This document shows, one piece after another, positions 45,908 through 52,822 of a stretch of 64,000 nucleotides of DNA (the first letter of the stretch is position 1; each line of letters starts with the position of its first letter). Source of the stretch: Comamonas sp. KCTC 72670 (lineage in GTDB: Bacteria > Myxococcota > Myxococcia > Myxococcales > Myxococcaceae); contig BNCN01000006.1 in the NCBI GenBank assembly GCA_014656495.1, forward strand, positions 372,001-436,000. The letters run 5' to 3'. The position numbers were made by a program, and so were the translations under genes. Under the pieces are notes generated by a model. That model was given only the letters and a program-made list of their open reading frames with translations, searched no databases and was not told where the DNA came from.

Positions 45908-47266
45908 TCAGGGGTATTCGTAGACGACTTCGAGTTCGGCCAACGTAGGGTGATTTCCTGCGTCTGAGCGCAGGTCATCGGCCACTCTGTCGTTATTGGT
46001 TTCGGTGGTGAATCTGAGCCGGAACTGAGACCTGTGGTTTCGCTCTGCTCGACTGGCCCAGTCTCGTGTCACATAGGATGTGACGTCGAAGTGCCCAGGT
46101 GCGCCAACTTCGGATTGGGCAATCGCAAAGCCTGCCGAGAGTGCCTGTGTGTTGTAGGCAGCGGCTACTGCGGAGTTGTCACCCCCCTCATATGACGAGT
46201 AGGGCAGTTCCTCCCCAATGTTCACGGGCTCAATCAGAAGTGGGCCAAGCTTCTCGAACGGTTGGCCCACTTGAATGGAACTCCACCATTTGAGGGTTGA
46301 GCGATTGATCCGAATCAAGTCGGCAGGCAATGCGTCGAGCTTGAATCCAAGGAAGAGCCGACGGCCTCGGTTCAAGACGTCGTCGCCCAGGTATTCGAGA
46401 TTGTACACATTGGGAGCGCGAAAGTAGTCAGGTGCGCCAACGACGGAACCGCTCATGATGGTCAGAAACGGTGTCGTCAATGATGCTTGGCGGACGACGC
46501 GAAACTCTCGCTGCGCGCCTTCCGCCAATGCATTGCCGGCCTTGTCTTTTGCCAGCGAGGAAAGGCTCCAGGTCACGGATGTTCCGTAGGCGGTTGTTGA
46601 GGGGAGCGTATAGGTCATCACCGTCTCGGACTCGTTCCACGCGAAGCTGCCGGAGTTGAGTCCCGCGGGCGAGGTGATGGCAAAAGCGGCCTGTACCGAG
46701 CTCCTGTCCATGGGCTCTGAGAAGAGAACCTCGATGAGCGTGTCGCGCGGGACGCCGATGGCGGCGTGACTTGGCGTCGTGCTGAGGACGGTCGGCGGGA
46801 GGGTATCGGGGGCCGGGCCCGTCGTGGTGAAGGAGAACGACCGTGTTCCCGTCAGCGACGGCCCCGAGAGCGCCTTGGCTTCCACCGTAACGGTGTACGT
46901 CGTGTTCTGTGCCAATGCCGTCGAAGGGCGCAGTGTCGCGACCGTGCCCCGGTTACCCCACTCCGTAGGGCGAAAGCTCACCTGGGGTGTCACTTCCACC
47001 CGCAGTGACCCCGTGTCCAGGGGACTCGAGAAGGTGAGCGTGAGCTGAGTCCCGGTGGCGACTTGCGTGGACCCACCTGCCGGGAAGGTGCTGAGCAGGG
47101 TGAGGGCTTCAGGCGCTTCGGAACCTGCATCGGGCGTCGTGCCGGCATCCACTTCGTTTTCACCCGGAGGTGGCTCGATGTCCGGGACGTTGATGCATGC
47201 CGTGACTGCATGGAGGACGAACAGCAGGGAGAGAAGGCGTCGTGGTTGGCGCATGCAGGAGCTCAT
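45908..47266 (-). CDS. Ig-like (Big_5) domain lipoprotein with DNRLRE-like C-terminus
   Basis: 452 residues from ATG 47266; ATG 47254 is equally possible, and a longer GTG-started ORF is rejected. The lipobox is AVTAC (Cys24 from the first start). Two Ig-like domains of the Big_5 type follow (LLSTFPAGGSTQVATGTQLTLTFSSPLD and VLSTTPSHAAIGVPRDTLIEVLFSEPMD). The C-terminal 200 residues resemble DNRLRE-type domains, with paired strands and LFLGFKLDALP, FDVTSYVTRDWAS and LRFTTETNNDRVADD. It is probably a surface-exposed adhesin or structural lipoprotein. The gene is clearly less GC-rich than its neighbours, as is the convergent RelA-like gene 62 bases away, which may mean acquisition or relaxed selection. 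Confidence 0.85.
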   Translation of the reverse strand: MSSCMRQPRRLLSLLFVLHAVTACINVPDIEPPPGENEVDAGTTPDAGSEAPEALTLLSTFPAGGSTQVATGTQLTLTFSSPLDTGSLRVEVTPQVSFRPTEWGNRGTVATLRPSTALAQNTTYTVTVEAKALSGPSLTGTRSFSFTTTGPAPDTLPPTVLSTTPSHAAIGVPRDTLIEVLFSEPMDRSSVQAAFAITSPAGLNSGSFAWNESETVMTYTLPSTTAYGTSVTWSLSSLAKDKAGNALAEGAQREFRVVRQASLTTPFLTIMSGSVVGAPDYFRAPNVYNLEYLGDDVLNRGRRLFLGFKLDALPADLIRINRSTLKWWSSIQVGQPFEKLGPLLIEPVNIGEELPYSSYEGGDNSAVAAAYNTQALSAGFAIAQSEVGAPGHFDVTSYVTRDWASRAERNHRSQFRLRFTTETNNDRVADDLRSDAGNHPTLAELEVVYEYP

Positions 47267-47444
47267 CGCAAGAACCGTTCCGCGCGGGGATGCGCGCGGA
47301 GCCGGGGCCGCGATGTCCCTGCGGCCACCCGTCTTGTGCCTCCTGCCGGGTGGGCATCGCAAGCCACGCCAGGTATCGGGCCCGGGCGTAGGGGCCACGA
47401 GACGGGCATCTCACGCGCCGGACCTGGGTGCCCCAGACACACGA

Positions 47445-47482
47445 ACGCCCGCCCTCCCAGCACGGATGCGGGAGGCGGGCGT
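47445..47482 (-). terminator. Terminator-like hairpin downstream of ffh
   Basis: 47445-47458 pairs with 47470-47482 (arms ACGCCCGCC-TCCC and GGGAGGCGGGCGT) with one bulged C and an 11-base loop. It lies 23 bases past the ffh stop on the minus strand. A T-rich run is lacking. Confidence 0.55.
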
Positions 47483-47504
47483 GGAGACCGGGGCCGCGTG
47501 CGGC

Positions 47505-49151
47505 CTACTTCTTCTTCCGGTTCTTCTTCTTGTTTTCCTTCTCCCGCTTGCGGCGCTCCTTGATGGCGTCGCGGTCCTCGGGCTTGCCGGAGGCGGAGGG
47601 CGGCGCGTAGCCCATCAACCGGGCCTTGGCCATGGCGGCCTGGCCCATGGGCGGCGTGTAGCCGGGCGCGATCTGCGGCATCTGCATGGGCATCCCCATG
47701 CCGGGCATGCCGCCGCTCATCATCTTCTCCATCATCTTCGGGTCGCCGCCGAACATGCTGGAGAGGTCCATGTTCTTCATCTGCGACAGCTGCCCGAGCT
47801 GCTTGAAGCCGGGGATGCGGCCCAGCAGGCCCGGGTTCTGGCCGATGGTGCCCATCACCTGCTGCATCATCCCGAACTTCTGGAGCAGCTCCTTGACCTC
47901 ATCGACCTTGCGGCCGCTGCCCTTGGCGATGCGCTGGATGCGGCTGTTGTTGATGGTGTCCGGGCGCAGGCGCTCCTTCGCCGTCATCGAGTCGTACATC
48001 GACTCGATCTTCGTGAGCTCCTTCTCGTCCGGGTTGAGGTGCTCGGTGAGGTCGCCGAAGAGGGGGAACTTCTCCAGCAGGTCCTTGAGCGGTCCCATCT
48101 TCCGGACCATGCGGATCTGCTCGACGAAGTCCTTCATCGTGAACTGGCCGGAGAGGAGCTTCTTGGCATCCTCCTCGGCCTTCTTTTCATCGACGACCTT
48201 CTCGAAGTCCTTCATCAGGCCGACGATGTCGCCGAACCCGAGAATGCGGCCCGCGAGGCCCGCCGGGCGGAACTCCTCGAGCTTGTCCATGGACTCGCCC
48301 ATGCCGAGGAACTTGATGGGCTTGCCCGTGACTTCCTTGATGGAGAGCGCCGCGCCGCCGCGGGCGTCACCGTCCAGCTTGGTGAGGATGAAGCCGTCCA
48401 GCGTGAGGCGCCGGTCGAACTCCGCGGCCGTCCGCACGGAGTCCTGGCCAATCATCGCGTCGCAGACCAGCAGGATGTTGTCCGGCTGGACGTTGCCCTT
48501 GATGGCCTCCAGCTCCGCCATCAGGGACTCGTCGATGGCGAGCCGGCCGGCGGTGTCGATGAGCACCACGTCGCACTTCTGCTCGCGGGCGGCGGCGTAG
48601 CCTCGCTTGGCGAGCTCGGGGGGCTGGACGCCGGGCTCATGGTAGACGGGGACCTTGAGGCGCTCGCCCAAGACCTTGAGCTGGTCCACGGCGGCGGGGC
48701 GGTAGATGTCGGCGGCGACGAGCAGGGGCTTGCGTCCCTCCTGCAGGAGCCGGCTGGCGAGCTTCCCGGTGGTGGTCGTCTTACCGGAGCCCTGGAGGCC
48801 CACCATCATGATGCCGGACAGCTGGCCCTTGGGCTTCAGCTTCAAGCTGGTGTCGACCGGCCCCATGAGGGCCTCCAGCTCGTCGTGGCAGATCTTGATG
48901 AAGTGGTCCATGGGGCTGACCTTGCGCTTCTGGCCAGCCGCGTCGGTGACGGTCGTTTGGACCAGCTCACCCACGGACTTCTCGCGGACGCGGGCGACAA
49001 ACTTCTTCACCACATCAAAGGCCACGTCGGCCTCGAGCAGGGAGACGCGGATGTCGCGCAGCGACTCGTCCACCAGCTCCGGGGTGAGCTCGCTCTTGCC
49101 GGCGAGGCGGTTCTTGGCGGCGCGGAAGCCCTTGGTAACAGTCTCGAGCAT
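47505..49151 (-). CDS. ffh: Signal recognition particle protein Ffh (SRP54)
   Basis: 548 residues, longer than the usual 450 or so. The N domain is at the start (LRDIRVSLLEADVAFDVVKKFV). The GTPase core has G1 GLQGSGKTTT (118-127), then DIYRPAAVDQL, G3 IDTAGRLAIDE, G4 TKLDGDARGGA, and the closing FLGMGESMDKLEEF. The Met-rich M domain follows with GQFTMKDFVEQIRMVRKMGPLKDLLEKF and RIAKGSGRKVDEVKELLQKF (4.5S RNA contact). The extra C-terminal 100 residues are Met/Pro/Gly-rich (GGMPGMGMPMQMP) and end in a Lys-rich tail. Ffh binds signal sequences on ribosomes and delivers them to FtsY. There is no ribosome-binding site before the ATG, but a TATAAA box lies ten bases upstream, which hints at a leaderless mRNA. 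Confidence 0.97.
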   Translation of the reverse strand: MLETVTKGFRAAKNRLAGKSELTPELVDESLRDIRVSLLEADVAFDVVKKFVARVREKSVGELVQTTVTDAAGQKRKVSPMDHFIKICHDELEALMGPVDTSLKLKPKGQLSGIMMVGLQGSGKTTTTGKLASRLLQEGRKPLLVAADIYRPAAVDQLKVLGERLKVPVYHEPGVQPPELAKRGYAAAREQKCDVVLIDTAGRLAIDESLMAELEAIKGNVQPDNILLVCDAMIGQDSVRTAAEFDRRLTLDGFILTKLDGDARGGAALSIKEVTGKPIKFLGMGESMDKLEEFRPAGLAGRILGFGDIVGLMKDFEKVVDEKKAEEDAKKLLSGQFTMKDFVEQIRMVRKMGPLKDLLEKFPLFGDLTEHLNPDEKELTKIESMYDSMTAKERLRPDTINNSRIQRIAKGSGRKVDEVKELLQKFGMMQQVMGTIGQNPGLLGRIPGFKQLGQLSQMKNMDLSSMFGGDPKMMEKMMSGGMPGMGMPMQMPQIAPGYTPPMGQAAMAKARLMGYAPPSASGKPEDRDAIKERRKREKENKKKNRKKK

Positions 49152-49166
49152 GGGGGGCGCTTTATA
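49152..49166 (-). promoter_or_regulatory. Possible leaderless promoter of ffh
   Basis: On the minus strand TATAAA (complement of 49161-49166) is followed by nine bases of GC and then the ffh ATG. No Shine-Dalgarno sequence lies between. Used as a -10, it would place the transcription start at or within a few bases of the start codon. No good -35 box was seen. Confidence 0.35.
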
Positions 49167-49547
49167 ACAGGGTCAGGCGGGATGCGACGGTGGAGCACAT
49201 CCCGGACGTCGAACTGTGGAGAGATGGGCCCAGGGGAGGGCCGCCCTGGCGGTGAATCCGACCCAGGGCCCTGGATTCTTCAACGCTCTCCAGGGGTTGG
49301 ACCATCCCTCCGGACCCCCTTGGGCGCTCCAGGGGCCACAGAAGCCGCGGGCGGCCACCTCGGCCCGCCTGGGAGGCACCCCGGCGAAGAAGAGGGGCGG
49401 CGGCTGCACGGAGCCTCTCGCGGCGGTCGCTGCCCCCTCCCTCGAGGAGCGTCCCCTTGCCCGGCAGGCGCCCGAGTTCACTGTGGGCGCGGGGGAGGTC
49501 CATCACCAGGTTGCCCTGTGGAGGTGGCTTCATGGGAGGCGCACGGC
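49152..49547. other. Divergent intergenic region between ffh and a histidine kinase
   Basis: About 396 bases. Besides the ffh -10 candidate, it contains a 12-base palindrome CCAGGGCCCTGG (49263-49274) and GC-rich sequence. The long plus-strand ORF that crosses it (from 47055) has random composition and is not believed. No further gene was found. Confidence 0.5.
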
Positions 49548-50636
49548 ATGGCTTCACTCGGTGAACTGCTCTGCGACCACACCGATGAGCTGGTGCATCG
49601 GTGGTACGAGCGGTGGCTTCGAGAAGGGCCACCGAGCCCCCAATTGACGGAGGCCGCGCTCAAGGACCACCTCCCCATCCAACTCCGCGTCATCGGCGCC
49701 GCGCTGCGTGATGGAAGTGCCTCTCGGCAATCCCCCCGGGAGCTCTGGATGCAGGCGGAGCGGCTGGCTCCCGAACAGCGCGCGGTCGATGAGGTGCTCA
49801 TCGCGGAAGTCGTGCGTGAGTACGCCTTCCTCGTGGAGGAGGTCCGGATCTGGCTCGATGCGCGTGGCGAGCGGGTCTCCGTCGAGGATTATTCGTACTT
49901 CTCCCTGGCCACCTTCGAGTTGGCCGCCGAGTCCGCGCGCCGATACGCGAAGTTCCGGGCCGAGCGGTTGGCCCGTGAGCGCGCGGAGTATGTGGCGGGC
50001 ATCGCGCATCAACTGCGCACGCCCGTCTCCACGCTGAACCTGGGCGTCCAGCAGTTGGAGCGTGGGCAGGGGGCTCTCGATGCGCGAACCCTGGAGCGGC
50101 TCCGCCGGACGGTGAACCGGCTGGGGCGGCTCGTCGATGGCATTCTGCGCATGGAGCGATTCAAACCCGAGGAGTTGCCCGTCCACCCGGAGGTGCTGGC
50201 TCCGGCCCATGTCATCGACCAGATCGTCGCGGACTACGAGCACGATGCCTGCAAGAAGGGCCTGAGGCTGGAAGTCTTTGCCAACCGAAGCGCGCGAATG
50301 CAGGTGGATCTGGACTTGCTGGTGGATGCGCTGGGCAATCTCGTCCAGAACGCCATCAAATACACCGTCAAGGGCTTTGTCCGCGTCACGCTGGTAGAGC
50401 ACGAGGACGCAGTGGTGTTCAAGGTGGAGGACTCGGGGCCTGGCATCCGTCCCGAACGTCAGCGGGAGCTCTTCCGCCCCGTGACGCCCGGCCAGCCTGG
50501 GGGCGTGGGGCTGGGCTTGTCCATCGCGTTTCGTGCGGCGGCGGTGCAGGGCGGCACGCTGGAGCTTGAAAGCACGCCGGGCCAGGGGAGCACCTTCTCC
50601 CTGCGTCTGCCCTGGACGGTCCACGCGCGGGAGTAA
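49548..50636 (+). CDS. Cytoplasmic histidine kinase with RsbRD-like N-terminal domain
   Basis: 362 residues from ATG 49548, with GGGAGGC nine bases upstream. Residues about 1-135 are helical and resemble the RsbRD/RsbT co-antagonist type sensor (LGELLCDHTDELVHRWYERWLRE...). HisKA carries His154 in GIAHQLRTPVSTLN. The HATPase domain has the N box (DALGNLVQNAIKY), G1 (VEDSGPGI) and G2 (GVGLGLSIAF). No membrane span is seen, so it senses a cytoplasmic or protein-borne signal. No response regulator lies next to it, so it is an orphan kinase, common in myxobacteria. The reading frame extends far upstream without a stop, but that part has no coding character. Confidence 0.92.
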   Translation: MASLGELLCDHTDELVHRWYERWLREGPPSPQLTEAALKDHLPIQLRVIGAALRDGSASRQSPRELWMQAERLAPEQRAVDEVLIAEVVREYAFLVEEVRIWLDARGERVSVEDYSYFSLATFELAAESARRYAKFRAERLARERAEYVAGIAHQLRTPVSTLNLGVQQLERGQGALDARTLERLRRTVNRLGRLVDGILRMERFKPEELPVHPEVLAPAHVIDQIVADYEHDACKKGLRLEVFANRSARMQVDLDLLVDALGNLVQNAIKYTVKGFVRVTLVEHEDAVVFKVEDSGPGIRPERQRELFRPVTPGQPGGVGLGLSIAFRAAAVQGGTLELESTPGQGSTFSLRLPWTVHARE

Positions 50637-50711
50637 GGGACCTGGAGGCTCGCGGACATGCCCTGGTGGGACCAGGGGAGCGCCCCTATGGCAGCCGTCT
50701 TGAGACGCAAT

Positions 50712-50749
50712 GTGTCCCGCTCAAGGGCTTTGACCATTGAGAGGGACAC
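50712..50749 (-). terminator. Terminator-like hairpin downstream of tRNA-Leu
   Basis: 50712-50724 pairs with 50737-50749 (13 positions, one mismatch, 12-base loop; outer arms GTGTCCC and GGGACAC). It starts 17 bases beyond the 3' end of the tRNA on the minus strand, the right place for its terminator, though there is no long U-run. Confidence 0.5.
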
Positions 50750-50765
50750 GCACCACCCAGAGACA

Positions 50766-50851
50766 TGCACGAGCCGGGGATCGAACCCGGACGGCCCTTA
50801 CGGGCCAGCGGATTTTAAGTCCGCTGCGTCTGCCAGTTCCGCCACTCGTGC
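50766..50851 (-). tRNA. tRNA-Leu, anticodon UAA
   Basis: The 86-base minus-strand sequence folds as a type II tRNA. The acceptor arms GCACGAG and CTCGTGC are complementary, the anticodon stem is GCGGA/TCCGC with loop CTTAAAA (anticodon TAA), there is a long variable arm (GGCCCGTAAGGGCC), and the T arm is CCGGGTTCGATCCCCGG. Discriminator base A follows and CCA is not encoded. It reads UUA codons, which are very rare in this GC-rich genome. Confidence 0.97.
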
Positions 50852-50967
50852 CCAGGAACGCTGGGGCTTACGGGTCCATACGATCCTGAACCGGCTCTCG
50901 GCCACCAGCAAGCTGAAATCCGGCGAAATGAACCCTTGGGTCATGCCACCCAATGCTCTCGTCTCGG

Positions 50968-50999
50968 GCGTCATACCCTCCTCTCGGAGGGCATGACGC
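50968..50999. terminator. Strong hairpin between tRNA-Leu and a small lipoprotein gene
   Basis: A 14-position stem (50968-50981 with 50986-50999) has one mismatch and the tetraloop TCTC. The arms are GCGTCATACCCTCC and GGAGGGCATGACGC. It lies 168 bases past the stop of the small lipoprotein gene and 117 bases before the 5' end of the tRNA, so it could insulate the two minus-strand units. It has no T-tract. Confidence 0.45.
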
Positions 51000-51166
51000 A
51001 TTCAACGTGAGGCGCCGCCTTCCCTGGACTTGGACGGACTTGGAGAGGGCGTCGAGCTCGAGCGCCGCGGACTTGGGATGGGGCAGCGCGCGCTCGGGCG
51101 CAGGCCGCATCCCAATCAATCAAGACGCATGGTTTCCTGGCGCCACGGCGTCGCCGACGTGACTCC

Positions 51167-51433
51167 CTAACACTCCCCGTTGATGTACTCGACGAAGTAA
51201 GGCGTCCTGCTGCCCGAGCGAATGGGCGTGGAGCCGCAGAAGCACCGGTCCGAGCCCACCTCGGTGCTGTAGGTGGCGTCGCTGTAATACACGGTCAGGG
51301 AATCCGTCAGGCAGCGCACCAGCGGAGCTTCGCTCGAACTCACATCGAGTGGGGCGTCCCCGGCTCCCCCGTCCACGCCACAGCCGAATTGAAGTCCGAC
51401 GACGGCCAATCCCACCATCAACAGTGTGCGCAT
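51167..51433 (-). CDS. Small Cys-containing lipoprotein, DUF6289-like
   Basis: 88 residues from ATG 51433, with the strong ribosome-binding site GGAGGAGC five bases upstream; a longer ORF is rejected. The signal peptide ends at LQFGC (Cys18). The mature part of 70 residues has three or four more cysteines and the pattern VYYSDATYSTEVGSDRCFCGS...PYFVEYINGEC, which resembles the short DUF6289 proteins of myxobacteria and actinobacteria. The function of these is unknown. The gene stands alone. Confidence 0.75.
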   Translation of the reverse strand: MRTLLMVGLAVVGLQFGCGVDGGAGDAPLDVSSSEAPLVRCLTDSLTVYYSDATYSTEVGSDRCFCGSTPIRSGSRTPYFVEYINGEC

Positions 51434-51859
51434 TGCTCCTCCATGGGAGATGAATCGTTCCAGGCCATTGCTGCGAAGAGAGGGTGTCACAACAAGCCCC
51501 AATGAGAGGGGATGGGGACTCGGCATTTCGTAGTGCACGCAACACTTCTGTTTGTAGGCGGCGCCTTGGTTGATTCGCGCAGATTGAGCCCATATTCCTT
51601 TCGTTGACCCGCGATTCCCTCCAGAGGTGCCTTGTCGGTTTGCTCCCCGCCGTGGCGCTTCTTTCTTGGTGCGTCTGTGCTGAGATTCGCGGTGCACGCG
51701 AACAGGGGCAGAACTCGGGGGCACGAGGGGAGGCGAGCATGGCGGGGCCTCCAGCGCCTCAAGCCCCGGTCGGAGCTCGAGATGTGCTGACGGTGCATGG
51801 ACTCCAGGCGCGTCCCAGTGGAGGCTTGGGGGCGGTACACCCAGTCTCTGGAAGGGCCC
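51434..51859. other. Divergent intergenic region between the small lipoprotein and pirin genes
   Basis: About 425 bases, noticeably less GC-rich around 51480-51610, as expected of promoters for the two divergent genes. No convincing -35/-10 pair or inverted repeat was picked out, and the ORFs present have no coding character. Confidence 0.45.
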
Positions 51860-52816
51860 ATGACCTTCAGCTCGCGCCGCAGCTTTCTCGTCCAGTCCGG
51901 TCTCCTCGTGGCCGCATCGGCTCTTGGGTGCCGGCGCTCGGAGTCACCGGCGGTCATCCTGACGTCGCAGCGCTCCGTGACGCAGACCTTGGAGGGCATT
52001 CCCGCCACGGATGGGGCGGGCGTGCGCTTGACGCGTGTCATCGGCCAGCCGGCCCTGCGGAACCTCGACCCGTTCCTGATGCTGGACCGGTTCCACTCGG
52101 ATGACCCGGGGGCCTACATCAACGGGTTCCCCAACCACCCGCACCGGGGCTTCGAGACCGTCACCGTCATGCTCGACGGCCGCATGCGTCACCGGGACAG
52201 CCGAGGCAACAGCGGACTCATCGCGGGTGGCGGCTCGCAGTGGATGACCGCGGGGCGCGGCCTCATCCACTCGGAGATGCCCGAGCAGGTCCAGGGCCTC
52301 ATGTCCGGCTTCCAGCTCTGGCTCAACCTCCCCGCCGCGGAGAAGATGTGCCCGCCCGCCTACCAGGACCACGCTCCCGAGCAGCTCGCGGAGGAGCGGC
52401 TCAGCCCCTCCGGCAGCCGTGCTCGCGTCATCGCTGGCAACATGAACGGCCTTCAGGGCCCCGTGCGTGAGCGGCCCACGCAGCCGCTCTTGTTGACCGT
52501 CGCGCTCGAGGACGACCGGCCCTTCGCGTTGGATCTGCCCACGGACCACACGGCTTTCGCCTTCGTGTCCGCGGGTGAGGTGGACCTGGGACCCGAGACT
52601 GCGTCCAAGACCGTTCGCGAAGGCTCGCTCGCGCTGCTCGGCCCGGGCAATCAGCTTCGCGTCCGCGCGAAGAACCGGCGGAGCGAGCTGCTCATCGCCG
52701 CCGCACGGCCCTTGCGAGAGCCCATTGTCCAGTACGGTCCCTTCGTCATGAACACCCGGGAGGAGATTCAGCAGGCGTTCGACGACTACCGCGCGGGCGT
52801 GCTCGACCGGGGATGA
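51860..52816 (+). CDS. Pirin-family protein with Tat/lipoprotein-type signal
   Basis: 318 residues from ATG 51860, with CTGGAAGGG upstream. The N-terminus SSRRSFLVQSGLLVAASALGC combines a twin-Arg motif with a lipobox (Cys24), so the protein is probably exported folded and lipid-anchored. Most pirins are cytoplasmic or nuclear, which makes this unusual. Pirin cupin motifs are clear: LDPFLMLDRFHSDDP and FPNHPHRGFETVTVMLDGRMRHRDS, the latter holding the metal-binding His residues, and GLIAGGGSQWMTAGRGLIHSEMP. Some pirins oxidise quercetin-like flavonoids. Convergent with recQ, six bases apart. Confidence 0.92.
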   Translation: MTFSSRRSFLVQSGLLVAASALGCRRSESPAVILTSQRSVTQTLEGIPATDGAGVRLTRVIGQPALRNLDPFLMLDRFHSDDPGAYINGFPNHPHRGFETVTVMLDGRMRHRDSRGNSGLIAGGGSQWMTAGRGLIHSEMPEQVQGLMSGFQLWLNLPAAEKMCPPAYQDHAPEQLAEERLSPSGSRARVIAGNMNGLQGPVRERPTQPLLLTVALEDDRPFALDLPTDHTAFAFVSAGEVDLGPETASKTVREGSLALLGPGNQLRVRAKNRRSELLIAAARPLREPIVQYGPFVMNTREEIQQAFDDYRAGVLDRG

Positions 52817-52822
52817 GACGGC

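Larger units (their letters stand above)
50637..51166. other. Intergenic region holding tRNA-Leu and several hairpins
   Basis: Contains a small perfect hairpin (CCCTGGT-GGG-ACCAGGG, 50661-50677) after the kinase gene, the tRNA terminator candidate, the tRNA and a strong hairpin at 50968-50999. ORFs crossing it are antisense or random. No integrase or direct repeat of the tRNA end is present. Confidence 0.55.

Noticed and set aside
47055..49547. N-terminal extension of the orphan histidine kinase to 1193 residues
   Set aside because: The extension runs antisense to the Ig-like lipoprotein's 5' end and ffh and has no coding character; a good start with GGGAGGC lies at 49548.
50766..51166. tRNA-Leu as an attachment site of a genomic island
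   Set aside because: No integrase, no direct repeat of the tRNA 3' end and no phage genes within the window.
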